From Ordospora colligata OC4 (taxonomy: Eukaryota > Microsporidia > Ordosporidae): 64,000 nt of DNA. The position numbers were made by a program, and so were the translations under genes. Of the stretch, positions 9,080-18,650 are shown piece by piece. Below the pieces are notes generated by a model. The model ran no database searches, was not told where the DNA came from, and was given only the letters and a program-made list of their open reading frames with translations. Numbering within the stretch: position 1 is the first letter of the stretch; each line of letters starts with the position of its first letter. The DNA is taken from NCBI RefSeq assembly GCF_000803265.1, contig NW_014575406.1:164602-228601 (forward strand), written 5' to 3'.

Positions 9080-10375
9080 ATGGCTGATGATGTGCAGTAT
9101 GACTTTGCTATTCTCGGGACTGGGCTTGTTGAATGTGCAATGGGATGCATTCTTGCAGAGAACAACAAGAAGGTGATTCTTATCGATAGGAATGCAATTT
9201 ATGGAGCTGACTATGCGACGTTGAGATACAGGGAGCTTGTGTCGCACTTTGGAGGCGATGAGGTTATTCCAGAGCTGAAGGTGTATGACAATGAGTTTTG
9301 TGTAGATCTTACGCCAAAGCTGTTTCTGGCAGGCAGTAAAATGCTGAGGATGCTTGTTGATCATGGGATTGATGAATATCTGGAGTTCTGCAGGATTACA
9401 GGATCATTTTTGTGGAAGGGGAAGCTGTATTCAGTCCCCACGAGTGAGACACAGTCGATGACTACTGGAATGATAGGGATATGGCAGAAGCCAAAGGTAA
9501 TGAGGTTTTTCTGGAATGTCAGGGAGTATGCAAAGGCAGCAATGAAGGGAGCAGGATACAAATTCAAGGCGACAATGAGGGAAGAGTTCAAGGAGTATGG
9601 ATTGAATGAGGAATCCATGGAGCTGATTGGACATGGGATAGCACTTAATTTGGATGACTCGTATCTTGATAGAAGCCCAAAGGAGACGTTTGATAAGATA
9701 CTAACATATATCAAGTCTATAGTGTGTTATGAAAATGCAATGGAATCTCCTTATCTGTATCCAAGATATGGGCTTTCTGAGATTGCACAAGGGTTTGCAA
9801 GAAGCTGCTGCATGAAGGGAGGGGAAATTATGATTAATGCGGAGGTGCTGAGTGTGGATGAAGGCAGTGGAGAAATAGTTGTGCGTGAGCCTGTTAATAA
9901 GGAGATGCTGAGGATTAGGGCAAAGAAGATTATTTCTGATCAGTCATACTTCGCAAGAAGTACGGTTGAGTATGAGATTATTCGGGCGATATGCATAATC
10001 CGAGGGGAGCCTTGTGAAGTGACGAGAGGAACGTCTTCATCCCAGATAATTTTTCTGAAGGGAGAGATGAGGAGGATGAACGATATTTTTGTGGTGATTC
10101 TTGGGAGTGATGAAAAGGCCACGCCCGATGGATACAAGGTTGCGATAATCAGCACAGTGAAGGAGACGAATGATCCTGCGAGGGAGATTAAGATGGTTGT
10201 TGGTAAGTTAGGTGATGTTGTTAAGACATTTGTGGAGGTGAAGCCGGTATATAAGACGGAGGACACTGAAAATGTGATATTTACAAAGGGAGTGAATGAA
10301 TCGCCACATTTTGAAGATGTGTATGATGAAATTGAGGAGATATGCAGGAAGCTGAATATCAGCAGTGCAAGATGA
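9080..10375 (+). CDS. GDI1: Rab GDP-dissociation inhibitor
   Basis: Extracts GDP-bound prenylated Rabs from membranes and recycles them. The N-terminal dinucleotide-fold-like motif DFAILGTGLVECAMG, GDI/REP conserved region 1, lies directly after the chosen start. The second conserved block (YPRYGLSEIAQGFAR) is near residue 230. The protein has 431 residues, like yeast Gdi1 (451). The open frame extends back to 8969, but those 37 residues are hydrophobic and absent from the family, so ATG 9080 (after AATCCTG) is preferred. It pairs functionally with the Rab at 55673. Confidence 0.94.
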   Translation: MADDVQYDFAILGTGLVECAMGCILAENNKKVILIDRNAIYGADYATLRYRELVSHFGGDEVIPELKVYDNEFCVDLTPKLFLAGSKMLRMLVDHGIDEYLEFCRITGSFLWKGKLYSVPTSETQSMTTGMIGIWQKPKVMRFFWNVREYAKAAMKGAGYKFKATMREEFKEYGLNEESMELIGHGIALNLDDSYLDRSPKETFDKILTYIKSIVCYENAMESPYLYPRYGLSEIAQGFARSCCMKGGEIMINAEVLSVDEGSGEIVVREPVNKEMLRIRAKKIISDQSYFARSTVEYEIIRAICIIRGEPCEVTRGTSSSQIIFLKGEMRRMNDIFVVILGSDEKATPDGYKVAIISTVKETNDPAREIKMVVGKLGDVVKTFVEVKPVYKTEDTENVIFTKGVNESPHFEDVYDEIEEICRKLNISSAR

Positions 10376-10417
10376 TGGGAAGTGATGAAATGAATTAAAA
10401 TGATTAGTGAAGCCCTT

Positions 10418-10978
10418 ATGGAGATACGAGTAGGAGTGGTGAGGGGGGCTGTATCGTCATGTCACCTGAAGGATGTAAAGTCATCGGTGCTGTGCATGAT
10501 TTTTCTTGAGCAGAAGAATGAAGTTGATGCGCAGGTGGAGGTGAAATTTTCTGAAGGAGTACCTGAGCATACACGTTTACCGATCAGATCTACTATTGAG
10601 AGTCTATTTTGTGTGAAGAGCAGATCTACGCGAATAAGAGTTGTTTTGCATGTGATACGAAGTGGAGATGATGTATTCTGCAGTCTTATTAACTCTTTTT
10701 CTGTATGTGTGGCATTTTCAGGACTTGGGGTGGTTGATACTGTGTGTTCGAGCATGCTGCGCGTGAATGGAACTGAAGTTGAGGGAGATAATGGCACTTG
10801 GATTCATGTTGTGTATATGATCCACAAGAAAAGGATCATGCAGGTGTATTTTGAAGGCATGGTAGATGTAGAGAGGTTTGGTAATGCAGCAGAGAAACTT
10901 GTTTCTGAGTGTGATAAGAAAGGCGAGGATCTAAAAGCGAAGATAGAACAGATTGTAGAGGGTAGTGTAGGATCGTAA
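10418..10978 (+). CDS. exosome core subunit, RNase PH fold (Rrp46-like)
   Basis: A 186-residue protein with a reduced RNase PH-like domain. It opens with EIRVGVVRGAVSS, where these subunits have their first beta strands. It then has a TRLPIRSTIES helix and the segment DDVFCSLINSFSVCVAFSGLGVVD, which corresponds to the conserved 'INA...ALVDAGI' region. The catalytic residues of bacterial RNase PH are not evident, as expected for the inactive eukaryotic ring. Rrp46 is my best fit; Mtr3 or Rrp41 remain possible. The start is ATG 10418, directly after AAGCCCTT; an upstream in-frame ATG at 10400 precedes the motif. Confidence 0.6.
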   Translation: MEIRVGVVRGAVSSCHLKDVKSSVLCMIFLEQKNEVDAQVEVKFSEGVPEHTRLPIRSTIESLFCVKSRSTRIRVVLHVIRSGDDVFCSLINSFSVCVAFSGLGVVDTVCSSMLRVNGTEVEGDNGTWIHVVYMIHKKRIMQVYFEGMVDVERFGNAAEKLVSECDKKGEDLKAKIEQIVEGSVGS

Positions 10979-11043
10979 GTGTGAATTGCATGTGAAGAAA
11001 GATTGGTCTTGATTGAAATCTAAGAGTAGATGAGACCCTTGGA

Positions 11044-11835
11044 ATGGAAGATCCGAGCCAAATAACTAATGAATGCAATGGAAAGAAGATATTTGTGGTT
11101 GTTGGAATGGCAGGCAGTGGAAAGACAACATTTTGTCAGCGGTTATATTCATGGATTTCACAAGAGGGATGTAGCATTGACAAATGCACTGGACTGAACT
11201 CTAGGATATATTCGGTAAATCTTGATCCAGCGGTGGTCAACTCGAAGATGCCTCTGAGCCTTGATATACGGGATGTGGTTGATTACCATGAGGTGATGGA
11301 GAAATATAATTTAGGGCCTAATGGAGGAATTACGACGTGCCTGAATTTGTTTATGCTTGATATTGGAAAGTATTTGAGCGAGATGAATGCGGATTATGTG
11401 ATTGTGGATACTCCTGGACAGATTGAAGCGTTTACATGGTCTTCACCGGGATATGTGCTGGTTGAAGCGCTAAAGAGTGTTGGAGAGGTTGTGATTGTGT
11501 ATGTGGTTGATTCTGTGGCGTCCCACAGGCCTGCGGTTTTTATGTCGAATATGATGTATGCAGCGTCGCTGATGTGCAGATATGAAAGCGATGTGCTGTG
11601 TGTATTCAATAAGAAGGACCTGGAAGGAAGTGAAAGATTGAATGAATGGATCCGAGACTATGAGAAGTTCCAGCAGTGCTTGGACGACGAGGACATGTTT
11701 TCGCCGATACTTGGGTCGATGGCATTGCATTTTGAAGAGTTCTACAATACAGTTAAGACAGTTTCTGTGTCTTCATATACTGGCGATGGAAGAAGCGATT
11801 TTTTTGATGCTGTAGGCATAAACACAACTATTTGA
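11044..11835 (+). CDS. GPN1: GPN-loop GTPase 1 (Npa3/XAB1)
   Basis: GTPase required for assembly and nuclear import of RNA polymerase II. It has the P-loop GMAGSGKTTF at about 21-30 and the GPN insertion (GPNGGITTCLNLF) at about 95-107. The switch II-like DTPGQIEAFTWSSPG follows at about 122-136, and NKKD near 188. The FTWS sequence after the DTPGQIE motif separates Gpn1 from Gpn2 and Gpn3. At 263 residues it lacks most of the C-terminal tail of yeast Npa3 (385). The start is supported by AGACCCTTGG immediately upstream. Confidence 0.93.
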   Translation: MEDPSQITNECNGKKIFVVVGMAGSGKTTFCQRLYSWISQEGCSIDKCTGLNSRIYSVNLDPAVVNSKMPLSLDIRDVVDYHEVMEKYNLGPNGGITTCLNLFMLDIGKYLSEMNADYVIVDTPGQIEAFTWSSPGYVLVEALKSVGEVVIVYVVDSVASHRPAVFMSNMMYAASLMCRYESDVLCVFNKKDLEGSERLNEWIRDYEKFQQCLDDEDMFSPILGSMALHFEEFYNTVKTVSVSSYTGDGRSDFFDAVGINTTI

Positions 11836-11951
11836 TTAGTAAGAGAATGAGTAATAAATATTTGAGGTGATTTGTATGTTAAGTGATATATTCAATGGAA
11901 TGTGAATGATATATCAAGATAATGTTAAGTGATACGCCAGTAAGATCTTAA

Positions 11952-13688
11952 ATGATATATTTAACTGAATATGAGATTAGAAGAAGCCAAATTATTGCGA
12001 GTGAGATCCCCAAGGGAATGAAAGTGAAAGATAGAAGAAACATGATGAAGATGAAGATATCTGAGAATAAACAGAGGAAGCAGAATGAAAAGATTGGGTA
12101 CATGAATGTTCATGGGCCGTATGTTGTTGTTTCTGTTGTTTGCCTTGGAGGTGATTGCACAAGATGGTTTGATGGATATACAGGAGGAAAGCCAAGAGGA
12201 CTGTACTATTCTGAGCAATACAAAATGAATTTCTTGCTACAAATGACTGAGGGAGTGGATGACTTTGGACTGGGATACATGTGCAGATCGAGTGACGTAG
12301 TTATTTTTTTTATTGATTCTGAGCAAGTCGATGAGGAAAGACTGAAAGTGGTCAAGAAGCACATGCCAAGCGGCTTGATATGTGTATCGAATACATGTCT
12401 ACGGGCAACAGCAAGAAAGCTTGCGAAGAAGCACTTTCCTGATGAGAAGATAGTTGGGGTTGAGGGGATATTTGAGGCATTAGGAAAGATGAAGATTAGG
12501 AATGCATCAGTGTGTAGGCGACCATATTTAGTTCCGAGTAATGTGTATTGGGAGCAAGGGATTCTGCATGTTGAAGGGTTGCTGAAGCAGGGGTTTGTAA
12601 GTAATAAAGTGATTGTTAATGGGATGCACGAAATGGAGATTATAGAGTTAATGGCTGATAGGAAGTATACTGGAAGTGAGCTAAGTGTGAGCATTGGAGC
12701 TGAAGATATTGGATGTTCAGCAGGTGCTTTAGAATGTGATGGTGAGTATGAATACGAAAGAATGGATGTGATAAGTGATGGAGAATGCAGCGATAATGAG
12801 GAGTTATCTGAAGTGTCTGAGATAGACAGTACTGGATCTGAATGTACAATGGATGAAGATCCTGAGGAAGTAGATGAATTTCCATCGTTAATTGAGAAAT
12901 ATGCAGGATACCGTGGAATAAGAAATATTGCGACGTGTGACTTTAAGTCTTGTGTGTTTCCAGAGCATTATAAGGAGCTTATGTTTTTTGATGACTTTAA
13001 GAAGGCAGAAAAACTGGTTGTTGGGAAGAGAAGTGTGATGCCAGATATCCAAATGGTCAAGATGAAGCTCAAGGGCGACGGAATACCATTTGGAGATGTC
13101 AGTGTTGTGTTTGGACGCTATGAGTATGAAAACAGAAAGACGATACATAATTTTTATTTTGATGGAAAGGAGGCATTAATGGAGGAAAAGATGACGGTTG
13201 ATCTTGGACACATGGTGGTTGATGTTAAGCCTATGCTGACGAAGAATTTAAATCAGAGAGTGTTTAAGAGGCAGGAAGAGCTTGGGTGCGGTGTTATCAG
13301 CTTTGTGGGGCCGATTGTGTTTAACCTGGCACGGATTCTAATATACAGGAAGAGTGTGCTGGGAGAATTATCTGGACGAACACTTGTGGCGATAGGAACC
13401 AATGGATTTACAGCCGATAGGATTGTGTTTGATGAGGAGACGATTAGAGGAATACCTATTAAAATAAATAAGAGGTATAGCGTGATAAAGAGGATGTTTA
13501 GCAGCAAGGATGAGGTGATGTACTTCAGGAACATTCAGCTGAGGGTAGAAGGACAGAAGACGACTGGGTTTATAAAGAAGCCCATAGGAACAAAAGGGCT
13601 GTTTAAAGGGTATTTTACGCAGCCTCTGCGACCAGGATGCAAGGTAACGATGTCCTTGTACAAAAGGGCGTTTTTAGAGAATGAATAA
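11952..13688 (+). CDS. TSR1: 40S biogenesis factor Tsr1 (Bms1/Tsr1 family)
   Basis: Pre-40S factor that occupies the translational GTPase site on the nascent small subunit. Recognisable parts are the degenerate G-domain core (VSVVCLGGDCTRW; SSDVVIFFIDSEQ; LKVVKKHMPSGLI), an acidic middle (about 255-320), and the C-terminal Bms1/Tsr1 beta-barrels. The closing segment (FIKKPIGTKGLFKGYFTQPL, then SLYKRAF) is typical of Tsr1. There is no P-loop, which distinguishes it from Bms1. It has 578 residues against 788 in yeast. The gap before it is AT-rich with repeated AAGTGATA motifs and lacks a CCC signal, so the start is less certain than for its neighbours. Confidence 0.9.
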   Translation: MIYLTEYEIRRSQIIASEIPKGMKVKDRRNMMKMKISENKQRKQNEKIGYMNVHGPYVVVSVVCLGGDCTRWFDGYTGGKPRGLYYSEQYKMNFLLQMTEGVDDFGLGYMCRSSDVVIFFIDSEQVDEERLKVVKKHMPSGLICVSNTCLRATARKLAKKHFPDEKIVGVEGIFEALGKMKIRNASVCRRPYLVPSNVYWEQGILHVEGLLKQGFVSNKVIVNGMHEMEIIELMADRKYTGSELSVSIGAEDIGCSAGALECDGEYEYERMDVISDGECSDNEELSEVSEIDSTGSECTMDEDPEEVDEFPSLIEKYAGYRGIRNIATCDFKSCVFPEHYKELMFFDDFKKAEKLVVGKRSVMPDIQMVKMKLKGDGIPFGDVSVVFGRYEYENRKTIHNFYFDGKEALMEEKMTVDLGHMVVDVKPMLTKNLNQRVFKRQEELGCGVISFVGPIVFNLARILIYRKSVLGELSGRTLVAIGTNGFTADRIVFDEETIRGIPIKINKRYSVIKRMFSSKDEVMYFRNIQLRVEGQKTTGFIKKPIGTKGLFKGYFTQPLRPGCKVTMSLYKRAFLENE

Positions 13689-13733
13689 AATGATGGTTTA
13701 TGCGATTGTAAATGCAAGATTTAGATTCCCTGG

Positions 13734-14660
13734 ATGAAGACATATATCAAGGAGAAGCGACTTGGAGAAGGGACGTATGCAGTGATATATCTTGCGTATG
13801 AAGGGAATATGCAAGAAAAGCGGTTTATTAGTACTGGAGACAGGAAGAGCAATGTTCCTGTTGCAATAAAGAAGATAAAGATCAATAAGTATTCGCAGGG
13901 CCATGAAATAAGTGCGATCCGAGAGATCAAATCGCTTAGAAGAGTGGAGTGTAGATATGTTGTACAGCTTTTGGATGTGTTTGTGCAGGATAAGTCTGTT
14001 CATATGGTTCTTGAGTATGTTGAGACGAATCTTGAGAATGTGATAAAGAATCCGAGTAAGATCATAATGCCTGGGGATATCAAAGCATGGATGCTGATGG
14101 TGCTGAGGGGAGTGTATGAATGTCATAGACTGTTTATTATTCATCGAGATATCAAGCCAAACAACATACTTATTGCATCTGATGGGACGGCAAAGCTTGC
14201 GGATTTTGGATTGAGCAGGTCAATAGGAAATGGCATGACGCCTCAGGCGGTTACAAGGTGGTATCGAGCGCCTGAGCTTCTTATGGGGGCGAAGGAGTAT
14301 GGGTACTGTGTAGACATGTGGTCTGTTGGATGTGTGTTTGCGGAGCTGTTTCTGAGGATTCCGATGTTTGCGGGAGAAACAGACATTGGACAGCTTGATA
14401 TGATATTCAGAGCGTTAGGAACGCCTTCAGAGATGAGTTGGAAGGGAGTGTCAATGCTACCTGGATTTCTTGAATTTCCAAAATATAATAGAACACCGCT
14501 TGGCTCGTTATTTTCTGCAGTGTCTTCTGATGCCTTAGATTTGCTAGAGAGTCTTCTTACGCTTGATCCATCTAAGAGGATTAGCAGCGATAAGGCGATT
14601 AAGCACAAATACTTCAGAGAGATGCCTGCACCTACACCTATTGGAAGATTGCCTGTTTGA
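13734..14660 (+). CDS. KIN28: cyclin-dependent kinase Kin28/CDK7
   Basis: CDK subunit of the TFIIH kinase module; phosphorylates the RNA polymerase II C-terminal domain. Kinase motifs: GEGTYAVIY (glycine loop, 12-20), VAIKKIKI (lysine), SAIREIKSL in place of PSTAIRE, matching Kin28's own variant, HRDIKPNNIL, DFGLS and the T-loop with VTRWYRAPELL. The C-terminal KHKYFREMPAPTPIGRLP is the Kin28/CDK7-type ending. An insertion of about 20 residues lies between the glycine loop and the catalytic lysine (KRFISTGDRKSNVP). The start follows TTCCCTGG directly. Full length at 308 residues. Confidence 0.9.
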   Translation: MKTYIKEKRLGEGTYAVIYLAYEGNMQEKRFISTGDRKSNVPVAIKKIKINKYSQGHEISAIREIKSLRRVECRYVVQLLDVFVQDKSVHMVLEYVETNLENVIKNPSKIIMPGDIKAWMLMVLRGVYECHRLFIIHRDIKPNNILIASDGTAKLADFGLSRSIGNGMTPQAVTRWYRAPELLMGAKEYGYCVDMWSVGCVFAELFLRIPMFAGETDIGQLDMIFRALGTPSEMSWKGVSMLPGFLEFPKYNRTPLGSLFSAVSSDALDLLESLLTLDPSKRISSDKAIKHKYFREMPAPTPIGRLPV

Positions 14661-14670
14661 TCATATGAAT

Positions 14671-14817
14671 ACTTAATGTTATTACAAAATATTTTGTTTA
14701 TATCAATTCTTAATGTTTAATGTTATTACAAGAACATTTCTGGATCATATCGATGTTTCTTAATGTTAGTGCAAGAGTATTTGCTTTATTGTATTGACGC
14801 TTAATGTTAATGCAAAA
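14671..14817. repeat. four degenerate repeats of about 43 bases in the KIN28-SEC24 gap
   Basis: The 273-base gap contains four copies of CTTAATGTTA(T/G/A)TACAA-like sequence at about 14671, 14716, 14759 and 14800, spaced 41-45 bases. The intervening bases are less similar but often carry ATTT and GAT. I see no ORF or RNA gene here. Confidence 0.7.
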
Positions 14818-14933
14818 CATTTTCTTGATTATGCCAAGTTCACTACAAGAGTGTTTACTATGAAATGATACGGAGAAAAGCAATGCCTTGCACATCATTG
14901 ATATGAAAAACACAAAACCCTTCGTAAATACAA

Positions 14934-17075
14934 ATGAACTTGAGAGATTCCATGTCTGAAGCAACACAACAAACAAGCAGTCCATTTCCAAGAGCGTTTG
15001 AGGAACGAAAGAAGCAGAAGATGAAGATTCCCGATCTTCCGCATGAACTGGAGAAGGACCAGGCAGCGTTTGTGTCGTTTGACACGATGACACAACCTCC
15101 ACCACTGAGCACAACAAATTGTTTTATAAGCGAGACGAACAATACAGATCCTAATCTTGTAAGGTCTACTATGTATGTTCTTCCGAAAAACTCTGATACT
15201 TTTGACCTGATGGAGATTCCACTTGGGATAGTTGTGAATCCGTTCTGCAGGAAGGCGATGCCTACTGAGCTGAACAAATCGAAGGCTGTGAGATGTATGG
15301 AATGCCAGAGCTATGCAAATGCTTTTTCAGTGGTAGAAGCGAATTTTTTCTACTGCAATATCTGCAACACAAAGAATTGCCTGAAAGAAAGGATTTGTGA
15401 GGAAATAACTAGGTACTCGACAATTGAGTATGTTGAGAAAGAAGTAGTAAAGGATAACAGAGTGATTGACTGTGGAGGTATTGTATCTGAAGGACTGTTT
15501 CGAACGAAGACAGTATGTGGACCTGCTTTTTTGATTGGGATTGATAGTACATCGCCAATGTTGGTTGAACATTCACTGAATGGAATCAAAAGATTAATTG
15601 ATGATGAGAATTTTAGGTTTTTATTCAGAAAGGTGGGTATTATTTTGTTGAGTGATAGAATATCTCTTCTGAAGGCAAGTAAAGGAACGGTGGTCGAGGT
15701 AAAACTGTCTGATAAGCAGCACCTTCCTTTTATTTCACCGGAGTTTTTAATGGACGTTCAGGATGAACAGTTAATGATAAATGTGATGGAATATCTTAAG
15801 AGTATACCAAACAATGGAGCAAGCAAAAAAGGAGGTATTTCTGATTGCCTGAGTATAGCTATTTCGATGGCTGGATATTGCAGGGGATCGAAGATGGCGC
15901 TGTTTACGAATTCACAGGAGAAGATTGATAGTGAGATGATAGTTAAGCAGTTTATAGAGATAGGATGTTCATTGAATGTATTTTGTACTGAGAAGACACA
16001 GCTGGCACAGGTTTGTATTTCTAGTACTGGAAGGACTTATTTGTACGTGCCTGAGACTCTTGCTAAGTTAGAGGATGACTTGATTGGCCTTGGAAGCATG
16101 AAGAGCTCGTATAAAGTATCTGTTGAGACGAAGACGTCAGATTCATTAAGAAAACTGATGTTCTATGGAAACACGAAGTTTGAACATCTTGGATTCCAGG
16201 AGTTTTCACAGATGGACGACAGCACGACGTTTGCACAGACATTTACATTGAGTGAGTCGCTCCAAAGCATCCACCGAGTGTATGCGCAAGTGGTGGTGAG
16301 CTTCTATGGGTTTGATGGGTCAAGAAGGGTTTTGGTGCTTAATACATCATTTGGAGTGTCTTCAAAGATATCTGATGTGTATGCAAACCTGAGTTTTGAC
16401 ACGCTGGCATGCATATATGCAAAGTACATGGCAATGGATGCTGATGGTTTCAAGACGAATAGCAAAAAAGTCGAGGAGATTATGAGCAAGTCGTTAAAGT
16501 TTTACAGAAGTAGCTGCTGCAAAGAGGCATCGAGCTCACAGTTTGTATTGCCTGAATCTATAAAGTTGATTCCACTGATGTATCAATCGATGCTGAAGAA
16601 CAGGTATTTTTTGAATGAAAAGAATGCAGAGAATATGGCAATGATAACAGGGTTTACTGTTGAGCAGAATCTCCGTTTCTTCTATCCTCGGATGTTTACT
16701 TTTACCGACTTCTATATGGACAACAGTCTAGAGAAAGTGAAAGGACTGCGCCTTACATCTGAATCTCTCAGTTCTGAAGAGATCTATGTCCTTGACAACT
16801 CGCAAAAGTTGTATGTTTATATTGGAAAGGAGGTGGACACCACATTGAAAAAGGCAATATTTACAGAAGGCACTGAGGAGAGTGGAGTGCTGCATAAGAT
16901 GATTGATGAGTTTTATTCGCATTACGATTGTGAATTACCAGTGATTTTTATTGAGGAAGGGAAAGGAGGTGTAGAGATTGAGTTTATTGGGTATCTTACT
17001 GAGGACAAAATGAATAACATTGTTTCATACCCAGATTATATCTGTGAACTCCACTTCAAAGTTAAGAATGCATGA
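14934..17075 (+). CDS. SEC24: COPII coat cargo adaptor Sec24
   Basis: Inner COPII coat subunit that selects cargo at ER exit sites. It has a Pro-rich N-terminus and the DPNLVRSTMYVLP segment before the coat. A C2-C2 zinc finger follows (RCMEC ... CNIC at about 121-144). Then come the trunk (FLIGIDSTSPMLVEHSLNGI corresponds to the Sec24 'FviDvs' strand), a beta sandwich, the helical domain and a gelsolin-like end (SEEIYVLDNSQKLYVYIG). The protein has 713 residues against about 926 in yeast, mostly from a shortened disordered N-terminus. The start at 14934 has ACCC 13 bases upstream; ATG 14952 is an alternative. Sec23 is not in the window. Confidence 0.88.
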   Translation: MNLRDSMSEATQQTSSPFPRAFEERKKQKMKIPDLPHELEKDQAAFVSFDTMTQPPPLSTTNCFISETNNTDPNLVRSTMYVLPKNSDTFDLMEIPLGIVVNPFCRKAMPTELNKSKAVRCMECQSYANAFSVVEANFFYCNICNTKNCLKERICEEITRYSTIEYVEKEVVKDNRVIDCGGIVSEGLFRTKTVCGPAFLIGIDSTSPMLVEHSLNGIKRLIDDENFRFLFRKVGIILLSDRISLLKASKGTVVEVKLSDKQHLPFISPEFLMDVQDEQLMINVMEYLKSIPNNGASKKGGISDCLSIAISMAGYCRGSKMALFTNSQEKIDSEMIVKQFIEIGCSLNVFCTEKTQLAQVCISSTGRTYLYVPETLAKLEDDLIGLGSMKSSYKVSVETKTSDSLRKLMFYGNTKFEHLGFQEFSQMDDSTTFAQTFTLSESLQSIHRVYAQVVVSFYGFDGSRRVLVLNTSFGVSSKISDVYANLSFDTLACIYAKYMAMDADGFKTNSKKVEEIMSKSLKFYRSSCCKEASSSQFVLPESIKLIPLMYQSMLKNRYFLNEKNAENMAMITGFTVEQNLRFFYPRMFTFTDFYMDNSLEKVKGLRLTSESLSSEEIYVLDNSQKLYVYIGKEVDTTLKKAIFTEGTEESGVLHKMIDEFYSHYDCELPVIFIEEGKGGVEIEFIGYLTEDKMNNIVSYPDYICELHFKVKNA

Positions 17076-17127
17076 AATACACATTAAAGCAAACATTATA
17101 AGCGAATACTTTATTTTAAATAGGCCA

Positions 17128-17586
17128 TTATACTTCTTCCTCACACTCAGCAGGCTCTCGCATGAATGCAGCATGCAACAAGACCAGTATTCCTGTGAAT
17201 GCAGAGATCGCAAGAAGCCCTATGCTTGCCTCCTTGAATATGATCAGTATGATCAGTATGATAACACTTCCAGCAATGCATATTGATCTTCGCTCTATCT
17301 CCACTTCAAGAATCACAAGCTTTGTTCTGCAGAAGTACATCATTGCTGCAACACATGCCAAGACAGTAAGCAGCTCTGGGTGTATCAGAACATGTAGCGC
17401 AACCATTATAAGTCCAATAAATCCATATTGGTATTGGTACTTATCCAAGTTATGCAGAATGTTCTTTTTAGTATCTTCGATGTCACTTGGGACTGCTGCA
17501 TTTCTTACATCTATGAACTCTCGCAATACTTGTCGATTTGTGGCGTTGCTGAATCCAGTCTTTGCTTGCTCTATTCCTCCTTGCAT
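17128..17586 (-). CDS. PRA1/Yip3-family Rab acceptor membrane protein
   Basis: A 152-residue protein of the prenylated Rab acceptor family, which interacts with Rabs and GDI in ER/Golgi membranes. The N-terminal cytosolic part has REFIDVRNAAVPSDIED and ILHNLDKYQYQYG, which match the PRA1 'R.w.ef.d......p.....r...Nl.yy..NY' pattern. Two hydrophobic hairpins follow and an acidic tail ends it (EPAECEEEV). The frame is open back to 17712 but only from a TTG; ATG 17586 has GACCCTAG just upstream, which decides the start. It converges with SEC24. Confidence 0.75.
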   Translation of the reverse strand: MQGGIEQAKTGFSNATNRQVLREFIDVRNAAVPSDIEDTKKNILHNLDKYQYQYGFIGLIMVALHVLIHPELLTVLACVAAMMYFCRTKLVILEVEIERRSICIAGSVIILIILIIFKEASIGLLAISAFTGILVLLHAAFMREPAECEEEV

Positions 17587-17708
17587 TATTCTAGGGTCCG
17601 ACGCGTTACAATCTCTTTTTGTTCTTGCTTGTTTCGGAAATGATCGATCAAAGAAACATTGTGTAAACAACCAATCTTCATTGCATGTTACAAACACTTG
17701 GTAGCCAA

Positions 17709-18260
17709 TCAAATCTTTACCCAGACCATATCTGCAACATCAAGCATATTTGTGCATGTATCTATTGGCATCATGAAAACATCGTTCATCTTGCGACTTT
17801 TTATCCTTAGCCACGTGCCATCGCTCTTTTCAACAAATTCCATTCCAAATCCTTTCACTATCTCCAGGTATATTTCATTGAATGATGGCCTATTCATGTT
17901 TCTAATCTTTTCTTCTGCTTCTTGTATTTTCTTATCGGTCTCTATAATACTTGCTCGGAGTTTTTCATTTTCATCTTCCAGCTCAACTATTTTCTTTGCA
18001 AGTCTTAGCTTCTCGGTATTGAGCTCTGCGAATGTATCATTTTTCTTAGTTAGCGCATACGAGTACTTCCTGACTTCAGACTCCAGCTGCATGTTTTTCT
18101 TCCTAAACAGCTGCATGTTTTCCTGCAATGTCTTTGTCACACTTTCTATCTTGTGTCTACCTTCCTTCATTTGTAAGCTTAGAGCCGCAAGAACCTGCTT
18201 TTCGACTGGATTCTTGAATTTACCAATGAGTTCGTTCAAGAGTGTCTTTGCTTCATCCAT
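17709..18260 (-). CDS. SPC24: kinetochore protein Spc24-like (Ndc80 complex)
   Basis: A 183-residue protein whose middle (about 25-120) is a long heptad-bearing coiled coil. A compact C-terminal domain of about 60 residues follows. Its pattern (EIVKGFGMEF ... WLRIKSRKMNDVFMMPID ... ADMVWVKI) resembles the Spc24 globular head, where a short helix is followed by strands and a terminal helix. Spc24 pairs with Spc25 to dock the Ndc80 complex on the inner kinetochore. The start at 18260 has GTACCCAAAC right before it; the open frame continues upstream through the tRNA gene but that part is not coding. Spc25 or an unrelated coiled-coil protein are alternatives. Confidence 0.6.
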   Translation of the reverse strand: MDEAKTLLNELIGKFKNPVEKQVLAALSLQMKEGRHKIESVTKTLQENMQLFRKKNMQLESEVRKYSYALTKKNDTFAELNTEKLRLAKKIVELEDENEKLRASIIETDKKIQEAEEKIRNMNRPSFNEIYLEIVKGFGMEFVEKSDGTWLRIKSRKMNDVFMMPIDTCTNMLDVADMVWVKI

Positions 18261-18539
18261 GTTTGGGTACGGTAAAAATTTCAGGTATGCATGTGAGCAG
18301 AGCCTGACAGGCAAGCACAATGCCAATGAAAATAAATGCAAAAATAACAACTGTATATAATATATAGTAATATGAATATACAGAATAACAACAACAGTAC
18401 ATAGTATAACATACACAATAAGGTAATAAAACATTAGTACAAAATACACAGTAAAACACATAACATAATCAACAACACACAACATACACCATTTAGAATT
18501 CACACTAAACCGCCAAATGCTTTGTAAATCATATAGTGA
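18261..18539. other. AT-rich spacer with nothing recognised
   Basis: The 279 bases between the Spc24-like start and tRNA-Leu are A-, C- and T-rich with many ACA/ATA runs. I see no ORF with a CCC signal, no stable hairpin and no clear repeat. Confidence 0.6.
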
Positions 18540-18621
18540 GGTTGGATGGCCGAGTGGTCTAAGGCGCTGGCTTAAGGTGCCAGTCTCTTCGGAGGCGCGA
18601 GTTCGAACCTCGCTCCAGCCA
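18540..18621 (+). tRNA. tRNA-Leu, anticodon AAG
   Basis: A full cloverleaf can be drawn. The acceptor stem GGTTGGA pairs with TCCAGCC (one G-T pair). The anticodon stem CTGGC/GCCAG closes the loop TTAAGGT, so the anticodon is AAG (codon CTT). A long class II variable arm forms CTC-TTCG-GAG, and the T arm GCGAG/CTCGC has TTCGAAC. Discriminator A is at 18621 and a T run follows at once. No intron. Confidence 0.95.
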
Positions 18622-18650
18622 TTTTGCAACAAATCTAATTAAAATATTTT

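Noticed and set aside
18261..18632. N-terminal extension of the Spc24-like frame
   Set aside because: It reads antisense through tRNA-Leu, then hydrophobic AT-rich spacer, and the CCC signal marks ATG 18260.
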